This document shows positions 1-11,700 of a stretch of 64,000 bases of DNA, piece after piece. The notes under the pieces are model-generated. The model searched no databases. It was not told where the DNA came from and saw only the letters and a program-made list of their open reading frames with translations. Source of the DNA: Costus lasius (taxonomy: Eukaryota; Streptophyta; Magnoliopsida; Zingiberales; Costaceae); NCBI GenBank assembly GCA_027563935.2, contig CM050449.1, positions 43,436,507 to 43,500,506 of the forward strand, given 5' to 3'. Numbering within the stretch: the first letter of the stretch is position 1; every line of letters begins with the position of its first letter. Position numbers and translations under genes: made by a program.

Positions 1-277
1 CCATCAGCACCACTGTGCTAGATGAGATGAAAGGAATCATTTGGAGCTAACTTGTTTTTGGGCCTAATAGGCCAAATGGGCTCAATAAGCCATTTGGGCC
101 AATGGGCCAAAATGGAATGGCGCAAGCTACTTCGAGTGAGGTTGGCGCATTCCCTTGAGGTGGACAAATCCAAGTTGGACGTCTTCTTAAGGTGAGAAGC
201 TTGGAGCTTCTCACTTGGAGTGGGTGAATGTACTTGGGCGCATGGCACTTGGAGTGGGCGAAATGGGTTTTACCTCT

Positions 278-361
278 TGAAGAGGTGTGTCTCTTCATGA
301 AGAGGTGTGTCTCTTCATGAAGAGGTGTGCCTCTTCACTAGTGAAGAGGTGCACCTATTCA
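278..361. repeat. Tandem 20-bp palindromic repeats upstream of a TATA box
   Basis: Three head-to-tail 20-bp units at 278-297, 298-317 and 318-337 read TGAAGAGGTGTGTCTCTTCA, the third with one change. A diverged fourth unit lies at 342-361 after a 4-bp spacer. Each unit is itself an inverted repeat, TGAAGAG...CTCTTCA. The block ends 5 bp before the TATA box, the usual place for enhancer repeats in plant LTR U3 regions. The regulatory role is inferred. Confidence 0.8.
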
Positions 362-365
362 TGGG

Positions 366-373
366 TATATAAA
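366..373 (+). promoter_or_regulatory. TATA box (TATATAAA)
   Basis: A strong TATATAAA motif follows the palindromic repeats and is followed by a C/T-rich leader. A start site about 30 bp downstream (near 400) is expected. This is a core promoter by sequence only. Confidence 0.6.
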
Positions 374-717
374 CCCCCTTCCTCCCCCCTCATCGCAACT
401 CTTGAACTCTTGCTCCCCTTGTCCCCTTGTCGCCACTCATAGAAAGAGGGAGAGGGATGTTTGCCCATTGCCTCTCCTCTTCCCATTAGTGAGTTCGAAA
501 CTTTGGAAGTTCCTTGGCGCCCTCCTCTCCAAAGTTGGACTTTGGCTTCGGTTGATTCCGGTTGGGATCTTGGTGGAGTGCTTCAAGAGTTGAACTCTGA
601 TGAAGCTCCACCTCCTCTCCTTGACATCTCCTCTGGAGTTGGCGCAAGTGATTGAGGAAGTCTCCCAAAGGCGTGGATCTTCTTCCCGAGGCTAGCACCG
701 GGCGTAGAAGAAGAGGA

Positions 718-1534
718 TTCGAGATTTGGCTGTGTGCGAGACTGCAGAGGGCGCACATTTGGGCGCCTGCATCGCATCACTTAATTTGCATCAAGGTATC
801 ATCTCCTACTCACCGTGTCGTTCTCCTCGCAAGACTCGATCTTTTGGGTTTTTGGGACTGGCCTATTTCGGGGATTGCTTCCACTGTGCTTGTCTGTAAA
901 ATTTTAAAATCCCCGGGGTTTCCCAAGAAGTGCTGTAATTTCAGTGAAATTTTCTGTACAAAATCATCCCAAAATACGGTAGTGCTCCGATATTATGGTA
1001 GTACTCGAAATTACGATACTGTAATATAGATTACGGCACTACCATAATTTTGGTTGTGGCTTCGATTTGCGTGAAACTTGTCCTGTAATCTCTTCTTCAT
1101 GATGGGAATTCTTCTATGTATCTGATTTTGCTTGGAAATGCCTTAAAATCATGCATTTTTTCCTGAAAATCATCAAAAACAAAAATATAAGTAGATTCTG
1201 CAAAATTTGATAAAAAGGCATAAAAATAAGCAAGGTTGTATAAATATGACACAAAAATATCAATGAAATGACACAAAATATACTATAAATTTCGGTGTCA
1301 TCAGGAATCTGTGTTTGTGAGTCTGTAGAGGGCGAATATTTGGGCGCCTACCTCGACATCAGCCTCCACTTTCTCTATGTACTTTCTATCACATCGTGTC
1401 GACCCCCTCGCAAGACAATCCTCACTGGGTTTTTGGGACTGGTCTGTTTCGGAGATATGCTTCCTCTGTATGTGTCTGTAATGCCAATGTAAAATTTTAA
1501 AATATACCCGAGGTTTCCCAATAGAGATGACCAT
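718..1534 (+). repeat. Diverged direct duplication of about 200 bp split by an LTR fragment
   Basis: Roughly 718-929 and 1304-1534 are diverged copies of one sequence. Shared landmarks in order are a gag(a/t)ctg(c/t)agagggcg motif, atttgggcgcct, cctcgcaagac, gggtttttgggactgg, gtctgtaa, aaaattttaaaat and ggtttccca. The 374 bp between them look like the end of an Athila-type LTR, so the two copies may be one sequence duplicated around an insertion. Confidence 0.6.
930..1303 (-). repeat. Truncated Athila-type LTR fragment
   Basis: The order of landmarks matches the minus-strand Athila LTR at 22077-23960. There is a hairpin-derived gtgctgtaatttca at the left, then degraded tacggtagtgc/ggcactacc dyads near 970-1050, then an AT-rich stretch ending in cggtgtcatca. 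The intact LTR ends in ggagtcatca. The U5-proximal half is missing and no TSD is seen, so this is an old truncated piece. Confidence 0.6.
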
Positions 1535-3039
1535 GATTCAGAACGAAGAAAACTAGAAGCTCTCACCTAGTGTTGCCTCTGCTGCCACTCCTACACCTTT
1601 GGATTCAGTGCCACTGCCACCCACCTGGGGTGTAGTGATGACCCTTTTGGTATGAGTATGGATTCACCATGATGTAGGGACATCTTTAGGGAATTAATTG
1701 CACTTGATATCATTTTGAGAACTTGTTTACTTTTCGGAATGTTGGACTTGTTTAATTTCTGTATGCTGCATACATTATTTAAATTCCAGCATTTGATGTT
1801 ATGTTGTTGTTAGGATTTAGCCTAGGGTTTATTTTGATGTCTTTGTTTTTTTCTTTGTAGTGAATGTAATAGGTTGTTTAGCCTAGGGTATTTGCACCTG
1901 TAATGGACTACAAGGCGCCCAGGCCCCACAACTACAAGTCAACATCCCATGGAATTCAAGTTCACACTCAATCCAGTCAACCTCAGCAACGTCAACTCCA
2001 GGCTCAAAATCTGCAAGGACAAAGATCACATTTCAACTCCAGTCAAACACAAATTCCAACCAGCCTCCACAAGATCAAACTCAGGCAGCATCAAAACTCT
2101 ACTCGGCTACAATATCAACACCACGGCAGCAACCATTCCAGCTCAGCCGCAACACACCAACAACATCTTAATCGAAGACAACGAATACTTTCTAGGCAAA
2201 GCTCTCGGCAACCATTTAACTCTAGCTAGTCAAATCAATACAAAATGGACCAATACGTGAGGCATGCATCCCAGCAGACAGCAGGCCCTTGCATCAGATC
2301 CATCATTACTAGCATGCGCAAGAGACCTTCACCAAGCAGCAGGAGACGCCTCTTCATCAGCTAATGCATGCAGAATTCACCCTATACGCAAAAGGGTACT
2401 AACGGTAAAACCATCTAGATCATGCATTCAAAACACATCCAAATCCAGCCATCCATACAAGTTGTGCCATGGGACAATTAGTAATTTTTATTCCATGTAA
2501 ACATTGAGGGGAAAGCGTTTAAAGCCATTGTATTGTCACATTCTGCACTAAGTTGAAATCATTTGAAAAAAAAACCTTGTGTTAGCATTGCCTTGTGCGT
2601 GTAAGAGTTGAGCTTGCCCCTCTCCTTATCTTTCTCTTCTTATCATCTCCTCTCTTCTCTCCTCTTCTTCTACCGTGTTTCAATTCCTGCCCACTGAATC
2701 CTACCGCTTACCACTCCTCTTCACTGCTTCCCGAGTGTTGGTGATTGGAGGTTACGTGAACTACAAGTTGCAGAAGTTTGAAGGGATCACGAAGGCAAAT
2801 AACTGAGCTATTAACTTGTTCAGTCCATCTGAAGATCACTGATATAAGGAGCTAGAAGGGGTTCAGCCCCCTTCCTCCAAGGGGGCCTCAGGTGTCCTCT
2901 ATCCTCACTACTCATCTTGTTTCAAACTGCATGCGTAAAGCTCATCTTTATTTAGAAACCTGCGTTTACTTTAAACTAATATGCATAAGAGGAGCTACAT
3001 ACCTAAGGGATCTAGGACATAAAATCCGTTCTTCATTAG
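1535..3039 (+). repeat. Probable 5' LTR region of a decayed gypsy-like element
   Basis: This stretch contains no convincing gene. A glutamine/serine-rich open frame at about 1903-2229 is low-complexity and unrecognised. The 3' part (about 2620-2680) is strongly pyrimidine-rich, like a transcribed LTR leader. The sequence reaches cttca at 3031-3035, then a 4-bp spacer, then a tRNA-iMet PBS at 3040, which defines the LTR 3' end. The LTR 5' end is not determined; a TG near 1891 is possible. Confidence 0.45.
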
Positions 3040-3052
3040 TGGTATCAGAGCA
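3040..3052 (+). other. Primer-binding site, tRNA-iMet type
   Basis: TGGTATCAGAGCA is the standard plant LTR-retrotransposon primer-binding site complementary to initiator methionine tRNA. It marks the end of the LTR at about 3035 and the plus orientation of the decayed element that follows. Confidence 0.8.
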
Positions 3053-4765
3053 AACCTTAGGTGACTGCTGATTCATGCTTCTGTTTCTAACATCTCTGTA
3101 GTTTTCTGAATTTGAATCAGTAGTTCTTTGGTTTCCTATTCTGAAATCTGTTGTTTTTGTCTCCACGTTTTTGACTGGCCTTACAAACCTGCAATAAAAC
3201 TGTTTTCTGAATATCTGATGTGGAATTTTGCTTTGTGCTGTTGGATTTCCAGTCTGCCGTCTTCCTGAAATTTTCTGAAATTCTATGCTCTCTATATCAT
3301 GGAAATTTCTGAATTTTTTTGCACTTGCTTGCGTGACTGATTTCTGATTTGTTAGTTTTCCCTGGTTGAATTTTTTTTCTTGCTACCGAATCTCTCAGCT
3401 TCATTTCATGGACACGGTATTACCTGCACTGGAAATTCTTGCACTGTCGGTGTCTGTTGAAATTTCTATTATGAAAGAAAAGAAATCTACTTCTTGTTTC
3501 TACTCTCGTCACTACTGTGAGATTCTACTAAGCTTATCAAAATCTGTTTATCTGATTTTTAGTTTTCATCTGGTTGGATTGTGCACTCACAGATTTCTGA
3601 ATCGCTGACTCTGCTCGCATCTTTGGCTATTGCTGAGTATTAACTTATTTCTGTTACTCTGCGCATTCCCTCTGACTTTCTAGACTGCACACAACTGATC
3701 CTAAGCTTCTATCCTTAATCCTCTTGTGGCAAGCTCTCCTGATTCTACTTGCTGTTCTTGTTCTCACCTGGGTTTTACTCGCTGATTTCCTGCACTGAAG
3801 CTGTTTGATTGAAGGCCGGGTACTGTAGCTTATCGGGCTAGCTGAATTCTGCTGAATATTGGTGTTTGCTCCTCGAGATTCAGGTCCCTAATCTAATAGG
3901 ACATTCTGAATCTAAGAGGCAAAAGTGGGTGCAGGTTCAACTCATCATTAGGTGGATCAACACACTAAAATTGCTAAAGCTGCACACTCTTTCTGGTTTT
4001 CTGATTTTCAGCTGGAAAGTACTGATTTTCAGCTTGAGTTGTGATATCTGCTGAACACTGCTACCTACTAATACTTGATCGATCACTGTTGTTGCAGACT
4101 GATTTCATATGCTGAAGTTTGATCCTACATTTACTGTAGTGCACTCTTCATATTACATGCTAGTATTTGTTCTGATAATCTTACCTGCTGTGCGCTGAAA
4201 TTCATCATCCTAGTTGCTGTAGTTGTGTGTACTCACTCTTGTCTACATTATCCTGCTGTAGTTATACCTGCATTCTTATATCCCTGCTACAATTTACCTT
4301 CTTGCGTACTATGCGGTATGTTACCACCAGCCTGCATTTCTTGATATTAATCATTCTGCATTGTGTTACTTATAAAGATTGGATCTATCACTACTGCTGG
4401 ACTTAGTGTTGCACTTATACTTGGTCTTATCATAAGCTCTCATTGCTGTGTGCTGCAAGATAAAGTTTTAGTACGGCTGAACTTTCTAACACAACCATAT
4501 CTGCTAATGCTTGCCATGGATACTGTTGTTGCAAACTAATCTCAATTGCTGTAAATGATTTCACATTCACTGTAGCTTCCATGTATTGCTGTCTGATAGC
4601 ACTTGTTCTGAATACCTTGCTTGCTAAAAACTTGAATAACTCTCTGTCACATTTTATACATGTACTGCATTGCTAAATATTGTTATAAAACTGCTAAACC
4701 TATGTATTCTTGATGAACATTGTTGCTTACAATTAGTCGATTAAAATCCTGCACCTTTTTCAATC
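3053..4765 (+). other. Long untranslated leader of the decayed gypsy-like element
   Basis: Between PBS and first plausible start codon there are about 1.7 kb of T/C-rich, gene-free sequence. Two diverged copies of a block containing actgttgttgca(g/a)act, then cattcactgtag-like sequence and cttgttctgaat, lie near 4060-4190 and 4500-4640. They suggest an old internal duplication of about 440 bp. Open frames here (for example 3366-3608) have no recognisable domain. Confidence 0.4.
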
Positions 4766-6528
4766 ATGGTTTCTAGTTTCAATCAAGAACAACTGCGCAT
4801 AATCTATGATAAGCTTAAGGCCATGAAGCTATGGAAGAGAGTCATAACCAATACGTAGAGGGACTTCAAACATATAGGGTCACCCTTAGGTTAGATTATT
4901 TTCATACTTACACTAAGATTGATGATAGGGTGTGCAAGATTGCCATTGATGAACACATAGGGTTCAATTTTATAACTCCCCAAGCAATTGACAACTTTTA
5001 GTTGACCACCAAGCCTAATCCTTACCCTTATACTATTACGTGGAAAGATGGAATCCGAACTTTAGTGAACCTTAGCTGCATTGTTCCCATCAAGTTGGCC
5101 ACCTACGAATATAAGATTTGGTGTGATGTCTTGCCCCTAAAAGGCACTTACCATGTCCATCTTGGTAAACCATAGTTAGAAGAGTCTGATGGATATTACT
5201 ATAATGACGATGATAGCTATGTTTTACAGTCATGCAAGCCAAAGATTATAATTAAGAGAGCCAAGACTTGGGTCCCCAAGGTAGACAACTTCCCTAAAGA
5301 AACCATAGAGCCTAGTCTACCTAAACCATCATCTGATAACACACCATTAGTTGAGCCTAACGGACATATAATTGAAGATCAACAACCTCTAGAACCTACT
5401 ATGCTTCCATCAGTATTAGAGGACAAATCTGAACCTAGACTTGAACATGAATTGGAAAGTGAACAAACACCATTGCTCGAGTCTCCGCAACCCAATCCTG
5501 AGTATAAGATTGAGTCTGGTCATGAGAAAGTTAGTGGGACACAACTTCAAGGACCCTCTATCCCTAAGTTTGAAGTAGAAGTTCTAGTGATTGACCATGT
5601 TCCAACTAAAGGTCTAGGGCAGGTTGGTACACCAATTCCCCAAGGACCAATACTTTGTCATTGGTACCCTCTATGCTCATCTTCATTGCCTTCACTCTTA
5701 GGACTGAGACCTGAACCTTCAAAATTGCTATCTTTGGATTAACCTCAATCCACCCCTAAACTTGAATTAATTGAAAATCCTGAAAGGGTGCAGGAGGATA
5801 CCACACCATTAACTCTGGCGGTTATGGATGAGAAACTTCACACTTTGAACAAGGGCACATTCATAGAAATCCTTAAGGTAGAGAACTGTCCCAAAGAAAC
5901 CAAATAGGCTAGTCTACCTATGCCATTACTTGATAGTATTTTTGACAGAGAGAGTAAACCAATGGATGAAGTTCAGCAAATGCTAAATCTTAAAGAACAA
6001 ACTTTAGAGACTGCCTTAGGAGATAAACCGTGTCATGATAAAACCACTAAACCTAAGGATGCGGGTCATGAAGGTCAAGAACCTATACTAGAAGATCCAC
6101 CGGCCCCTCCAGATCCTTCTAGGCTGCCATCAAACTTGGAACATAAATCTAATCTTTCATTAACAACACCATTCCAACAACCCAATGACACTAGTCTAGT
6201 CAACTCAACCCATGCACCAAAAATGCCATTGTTGTGTGAGGACATGTATCTTAATGATCTAATTATTCCACAAGAATATATGAGTAAATTAGGCCCATGC
6301 TTGCAATATGACTTCATGTTTGACGCATCCACATTCCCAATAGAGTACCCACTGAAGAATTGTTTGAAAATATTTCCTTGTGTTGATGTAGGCGCAAACA
6401 AGCTCATGAACACACTTGAGGGCAGCCCAATCCCTCCAAAAGACAATTGGGGAGACTCCCTAGGACCCCAGGAATTTTCCCCAAAATTTTCACCTCAGTT
6501 AGAGCTCCCCAGACCCCGACACAGCTAG
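4766..6528 (+). pseudogene. Degenerate gypsy-like protease frame with long acidic, proline-rich tail
   Basis: One reading frame (first codon position = 1 mod 3) stays open from about 4930 to 6528 apart from a few stops: near 4999, near 5173, at 5740, near 5905 and the end at 6526. The first part resembles a gypsy retropepsin: a VCKIAID block, then ITPQAID, NLSCIVPIKLA, IWCDVLPL and VHLGKP, in the spacing of the family's V-LLGRPW motif. The catalytic triplet is not D-S/T-G but D-E-H, so activity is doubtful. About 440 residues rich in E, P, L and S follow, with no recognisable RT, RNase H or integrase. An ATG at 4766 opens a different, short frame. Several stops look like CAG or TGG changed to TAG. 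The protease assignment rests on motif spacing; the tail is unknown. Confidence 0.5.
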
Positions 6529-6576
6529 GCCGTGCGCCCCGTCACGGCCGTGACATGATCGCCTGAAGACGTTCGA

Positions 6577-6954
6577 GAACACGACCGTACTCCTGATCAC
6601 GGGGAAGCCGTGCCCGGTTCTGTGGATTTCAGCCACACCGAACACGACCGTGCTTCTGGTCACAAGTAGGCCGTGCTCGACTCTATGGATTTCGACAATG
6701 CCAAGCACGGGCGTGATTCCAAGCACGAGCAGGCCGTGCTCGACTATGTGGATTTCGACAACGCCAAGCACGGGTGTGATTCCTAGCATGGGCAGGCCAT
6801 GCTCGACCCTGTGGATTTTGGCAACGCCAAGCACGGGCGTGATCGCAAGCATGGGCAGGCCATGCTCAATCCTATGGATCGCGTCGACTTTGAACACGGC
6901 CGTGCTCACTATCATGGCCAGGCCGTATTCGACCCTGAAGGCACTTTGCAGCCC
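6577..6954. repeat. 63-bp minisatellite, six units
   Basis: Six head-to-tail units start at 6577, 6640, 6703, 6766, 6829 and 6892. Each carries a GAACACGACCGTG-type start (or AAGCACGGGCGTG), aggccgtgctcgac and tggatttcgaca. The landmark TGG recurs at exactly 63-bp spacing at 6623, 6686, 6749, 6812 and 6875. Because 63 is a multiple of three, frames on both strands stay open and translate as 21-residue repeats. I treat these frames as by-products. The block is far more GC-rich than its surroundings. Confidence 0.85.
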
Positions 6955-7053
6955 CGACGACCCCACTTCGATGTGCACCGCCCCCCCCCCCTACCATGTT
7001 GCTCCACCCCATGACGACCCAATGGAGCCCAACGCCAAAGTAAGCCCCCAGAC
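6955..7053. other. GC-rich flank interrupted by copia element A
   Basis: This stretch contains a run of C near 6980 and ends in CAGAC at 7049-7053, the left target-site duplication of element A. The pre-insertion sequence continues directly at 16111. No gene is seen. Confidence 0.6.
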
Positions 7054-8721
7054 TGAGAGGAAACCTAGTTCACAAGCATTATTCACAACAAAAAAAACTT
7101 GTCGCAACGGAAATACTAGGATCGCAAACATGAGTACATGATCAACCTTGTTTAACTTGTATAAGACAAGTTAGAGTATTACCTGTGCCATGATGTGAGA
7201 GGCGACTTGGAAGATGAAAGGGGCGAGTGCCTCTTCTCCAAAGATGTCACACACAAGATGAGAAAGACTTTCTTCCTTGTGTTCCTTGTGCTAGCAAAGA
7301 CACCAAGGAGTCTTGATCGTCTCTAGGAAAGGATGATGTGTGTCCCCTTGGCAGGTCGAGCTTCTCTTCCTTGCGTGAAGATGATCCACACGAGAGCACG
7401 AGAGCAACGAGAGGAGGAGGCGAGAGGGCTTTCGAAAACGTGGACGCACTAAAAGGAAAATTCGGCCACCACTTATGGTAAGAACCGAATTAGTAACTCC
7501 CTCCATAACTTCCCTTTAAGCGATCGAAAACTCCTCATTGATTGAACCATGCGTTCACAAGTGAACCGGTTCAATCTCAATTTGGTTCAAGCACCAAATC
7601 AAACCAGCCCTGGTTATAATCTTCTTTGAACCAAATGGCTCAAGATCTAACCACACATCACATTGAACCCCTGATCTTTACGATCAAGCTTCAATCCTCC
7701 GATCAAAGCTTACCGATCACATGTCCTAATCAATCAAACATGATTAGACTAGATCTCACTTTTAATCAGAGCTTAAAATCCTTTAAACTAAACTAGAATA
7801 ATTCCAGTCCACACGATCTGACATAAGTAAGCCATATCATCAAATTGTGCGACCCTAAGGGTTTCCTTCAATGTCGGTAACGATAACTTACGTTATCACG
7901 ACCAGAGAGAGGTATCTAGCAACACATCACTGTCTTCCAATATGAAGGAAAGAGTCTTCCAAGACTACTCCCAAACCACAGCACAAGTGTGAATCTCATT
8001 CACTTGACATACATGTTTCCCTTTGCTACTGGATGTTCTCGTCGGACAAGCGTGTCAAGCCTGTGATTCCAACATGATGAAAATGGTTAGATCAGATGAA
8101 CATAGTCGTCTGGGTATGACCATACACATTCTCAACCATTTCATCCATAGGGCCCCTTTAGAACATCACACTCCAACCAGGAGAGGCAATCCTATATCTA
8201 TCACAAGTACCCTAACATGACTCATGCCCACTATCCAAGATAATCCTTAATCATTATCTTTCAAATGATATGGAACTACCTCAAGATAATGCCAATCATC
8301 ACTTAGAAACACAAGTGATCTCAAGTCAGAGGGAATATGCCACTTGCTTGCATACAAGGATTATTCACATTGTGACAAACAATTGAATATCCTAAGAAGG
8401 GTCAGTCCAGTACATCCAATGCACCTATGTGTCTAAATCTTATTTCATGCTCGAAGCATCCTATAAGATTAGAACACATATTAGTCTCAATCATACCAAG
8501 GCTGTCTCATGTTCACCAAGATATCTCGACTAAGGACAATACTGAATGTCAGCTAAACTGAACATCATTGAGACATTACCCAGAAGTACACATATAACAG
8601 CAGCTAATGTAACAATCTGAATAACAACAATTGCCTTTTTAAAACAAATATATTTAGTTTATACATGATACTGACAATAACCCAAGGCCTCAAACATTAG
8701 CCTTAAGGGCATACCTTAACA
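7054..8721 (-). repeat. 3' LTR of copia A
   Basis: It begins TGTTAAGGTATGCCC and ends TTTCCTCTCA on the minus strand. The U3 part is shared with all other copies of the family here. It contains the dyad GATAACTTACGTTATC at 7882-7897. Small open frames inside it (for example 8023-8220) recur in every LTR copy and are not regarded as genes. Confidence 0.95.
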
Positions 8722-8741
8722 ATCTCCCACTTGCACTTAAA

Positions 8742-11700
8742 CTAATGGTTGAGAAATCTCAAGCCCATATTTTTACAGTGCTTCTCATGCTTCTGCTGCG
8801 TCAGAGGCTTTGTAAGCGGGTCAGCTAGATTGTCATCTGTATGAATCTTGCAGATCTTGATGTCTCCTCGATCAATGATTTCACGGATCAAGTGAAACCT
8901 TCTCTGTATGTGCTTGGACTTCTGGTGTGACCGTGGTTCCTTCGCTTGTGCAATCGCTCCGGTGTTATCACAGAAGATAACCAATGGATCTGCACTTGAA
9001 GGAACAACACCAAGTTCCTGAATGAACTTACGAATCCATACTGCCTCCTTTGATGCTTCTGAGGCTGCAACATACTCGGCTTCTGTTGTGGAATGAGCAA
9101 CAATTGATTGTTTGAAACTCTTCCACACCACTGTTCCTCCATTCAAGCTAAAAACATAGCCTGATTGCGATCGGAAATCATCTTGGTCAGATTGGAACGA
9201 GGCATCATTATATCCTTCAATACTGAGTTCTCCCTGACCTCCATAAATCAAGAACATATCTTTGGTTATGCGAAGATATTTCAACACGTTCTTGACTGCA
9301 ATCCAGTGTGCCTTCCCTGGATTACCTTGGAACCGACTGGTTACGCTTAACCCGTAAGCGACGTCTGGGCGAGTACACAACATCGCATACATGATGGACC
9401 CAATAGCCGAAGCATAAGGCGTATTGTCCATCTCATCTTTCTCAGACTGTGTTTGAGGACACTGGCCTTTTGAAAGATTCAGACCATGTCTGACTGGAAG
9501 ATATCCTCTTTTAGAATTTTCTAAATGGAATCTCTCCAGGACCTTATCGATGTAGGTACTTTGGCATAGCCCGAGAAGCCTATTAGATCTATCTCTAAAG
9601 ATCTTCACACCTAGTATATAGGTCGCTTCTCCTAAATCTTTCATCTGGAAACATTTTCCTAACCATGCTTTGACTGCATGCAGTTCAAGAATATCGTTTC
9701 CAATGATTAAAATATCATCGACGTAGAGAACTAGGAAAGTAATCACGCTCCCACTAAACCTTTTATATACACACGGGTCATCTTCATTTTTGATGAAACC
9801 AAATTCAGAAACTGATTCATCAAAACGAATATTCCAGCTTCTCGATGCTTGTTTTAGTCCATAAATGGACTTCTTTAATTTGCATATTTTATGACGTTCT
9901 GATGGGTTAATGAAACCTTCAGGTTGTGTCATGTACACATCCTCTTCTAATTTTTCGTTAAGGAAAGCGGTTTTCACATCCATTTGCCAGATCTCATAAT
10001 CATAATATGCTGCTATCGCGAGGATAATTCGAATGGACTTGAACATGGCTACAGGAGAGAAAGTTTCATCATAATCTATCCCGTAGATTTATTTGAAACC
10101 TTTCGCAACCAGCCTGCCCTTATAGGTAACTATGTTACCATCCATGTCTTTCTTCTTTCTGAAGATCCACTTACAGCCTATAGGGATTATCCCCGGAGGC
10201 GGATCAACCAAATCCCAGACTTGGTTATCTGACATGGAGTCCATCTCGGCTCGCATAGCTTCAAGCCATCTTGCTGACTCCGGTCCACTGACCGCATCCG
10301 CATAAGTGAGGGGTTCATCATTAATGATGTAGACTCCGTCATAGCGCTCAGGCTGACGACGAATCCTTCCCGATCTACGCGGTTCCCGTGATGCCTGAGC
10401 CTCAGGTTGAACATTAACCTGATCTATTGGTTCAGGCTCATCCAACTTTGCTTGACTACTTTGTCCCTCTTCTGGAATTTCATCCAGCTTTATTTCTCTC
10501 CCAGTGGCCTCTTGCAGAAGAAACTCCTTCACAAGAAAAATAGCCGTTCGAGCAACAAACACTTTATTCTCCTTGGGATTGTAGAAATAATAACCCTTAG
10601 TTTCTTTATGGTATCCGACAAATATGCATTTATCAGATCTGCTTTCCAGTTTCCCAGAGGCGAGCTTTTTGACATAAGCCTCGCAACCCCAGATCTTGAT
10701 AAATGTCAAGCTCGGCTGTTTCTTATACCATAACTCATATGGCGTCTTTGAAACGGCCTTGGATGGCACTCGGTTTAGCATCTTTGCAGCTGTTTCCAGT
10801 GCAAATCCCCAAAAGGAGTAAGGTAGAGTAGCTTGACTCATCATAGAATGAACCATATCTAATAAGGTTCGATTCCTCCTCTCGGACACACCATTCCATT
10901 GCGGTGTCCCGGGCGGAGTGAGCTGTGAGATGATCCCACACTCCTTCAGATAGTCATTAAACTCATGACTCAAGTATTCTCCACCTCGATCAGATCGAAG
11001 TGCCTTGATATTTTGGCCTAACTGATTCTGTACTTCATTTTTGAATTCTTTGAACTTGTCAAAAGATTCACTCTTATGTCTTATTAAGTAGACATAACCA
11101 TACCTACTGAAATCATCAGTAAAAGTAATGAAGTATGAATAGCCACCTCTGGCATGTTTATTAAATGGCCCACACACATCACTGTGAATAAGGTCAAGTA
11201 AACCTGAAGCCCTTTTACCTTTATTAGAAAAAGGAGTCTTCGTCATCTTACCCATTAAACAAGCCTTGCATGTATCAAGCTCCTCATAGGAGAATGATCC
11301 CAGCAGTCCATAGTCATGCAACCGCTTAATGCGTTTCTTGTTAATATGACCTAGACGACTATGCCATAACAAGGTGCTGTCATCAGCATGCTTGGCTTTC
11401 TTATTATCAATTTGTTGTACAGAACATTCCATGTCCAACATGTATAACCCATTGTTAATCGACCCAGTTGCATAAACAATACCATCAAATGAAATACAGC
11501 ACTGTGAAGTTTTGCATTCAAATGAAAAACCTTTCCTGACAAGAGCAGGAATAGAGATAATATTCTTTGTTATGCTTGGTACAAAGTAACAATTGTCAAG
11601 TTCTAATACAAGTCCAGATGGTAAAGAGATGTGATATTCTCCTACAGCAACAGCAGCAACTCGTGCCCCGTTTCCAACTCGTAGGTCCACCTCATGCTGT

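Larger units (their letters stand above)
1..929 (+). other. Decayed LTR-like promoter segment
   Basis: No credible protein is encoded. The stretch has the build of an LTR promoter: G/T-rich repeats containing cttggagtgggcg at about 210-266, a block of 20-bp palindromic repeats, a TATA box at 366-373, and a pyrimidine-rich presumptive leader after about 395. No PBS follows within this segment and no matching LTR end is visible at the window edge, so the parent element cannot be assigned. Short open frames here (for example around 402-655) have no recognisable domain and are probably chance frames. Confidence 0.45.

Noticed and set aside
1903..2229. Glutamine-rich 108-residue protein
   Set aside because: It is low-complexity, lies in LTR-like sequence, and an overlapping frame is equally open.
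3040..3052. Possible tRNA gene fragments at TGGTATCAGAGC motifs
   Set aside because: They are primer-binding sites adjacent to LTR ends; no cloverleaf is present around them.
6499..6978. 159-residue minus-strand frame of 21-residue repeats
   Set aside because: It is the antisense reading of the 63-bp minisatellite, open because the unit length is divisible by three.
8023..8220. Small open frames recurring in every copia LTR (for example 15407-15604, 29634-29861, 37505-37699, 58448-58642)
   Set aside because: They repeat because the LTRs repeat. They lack domains, are on either strand relative to the element and differ by frame-breaking changes between copies.
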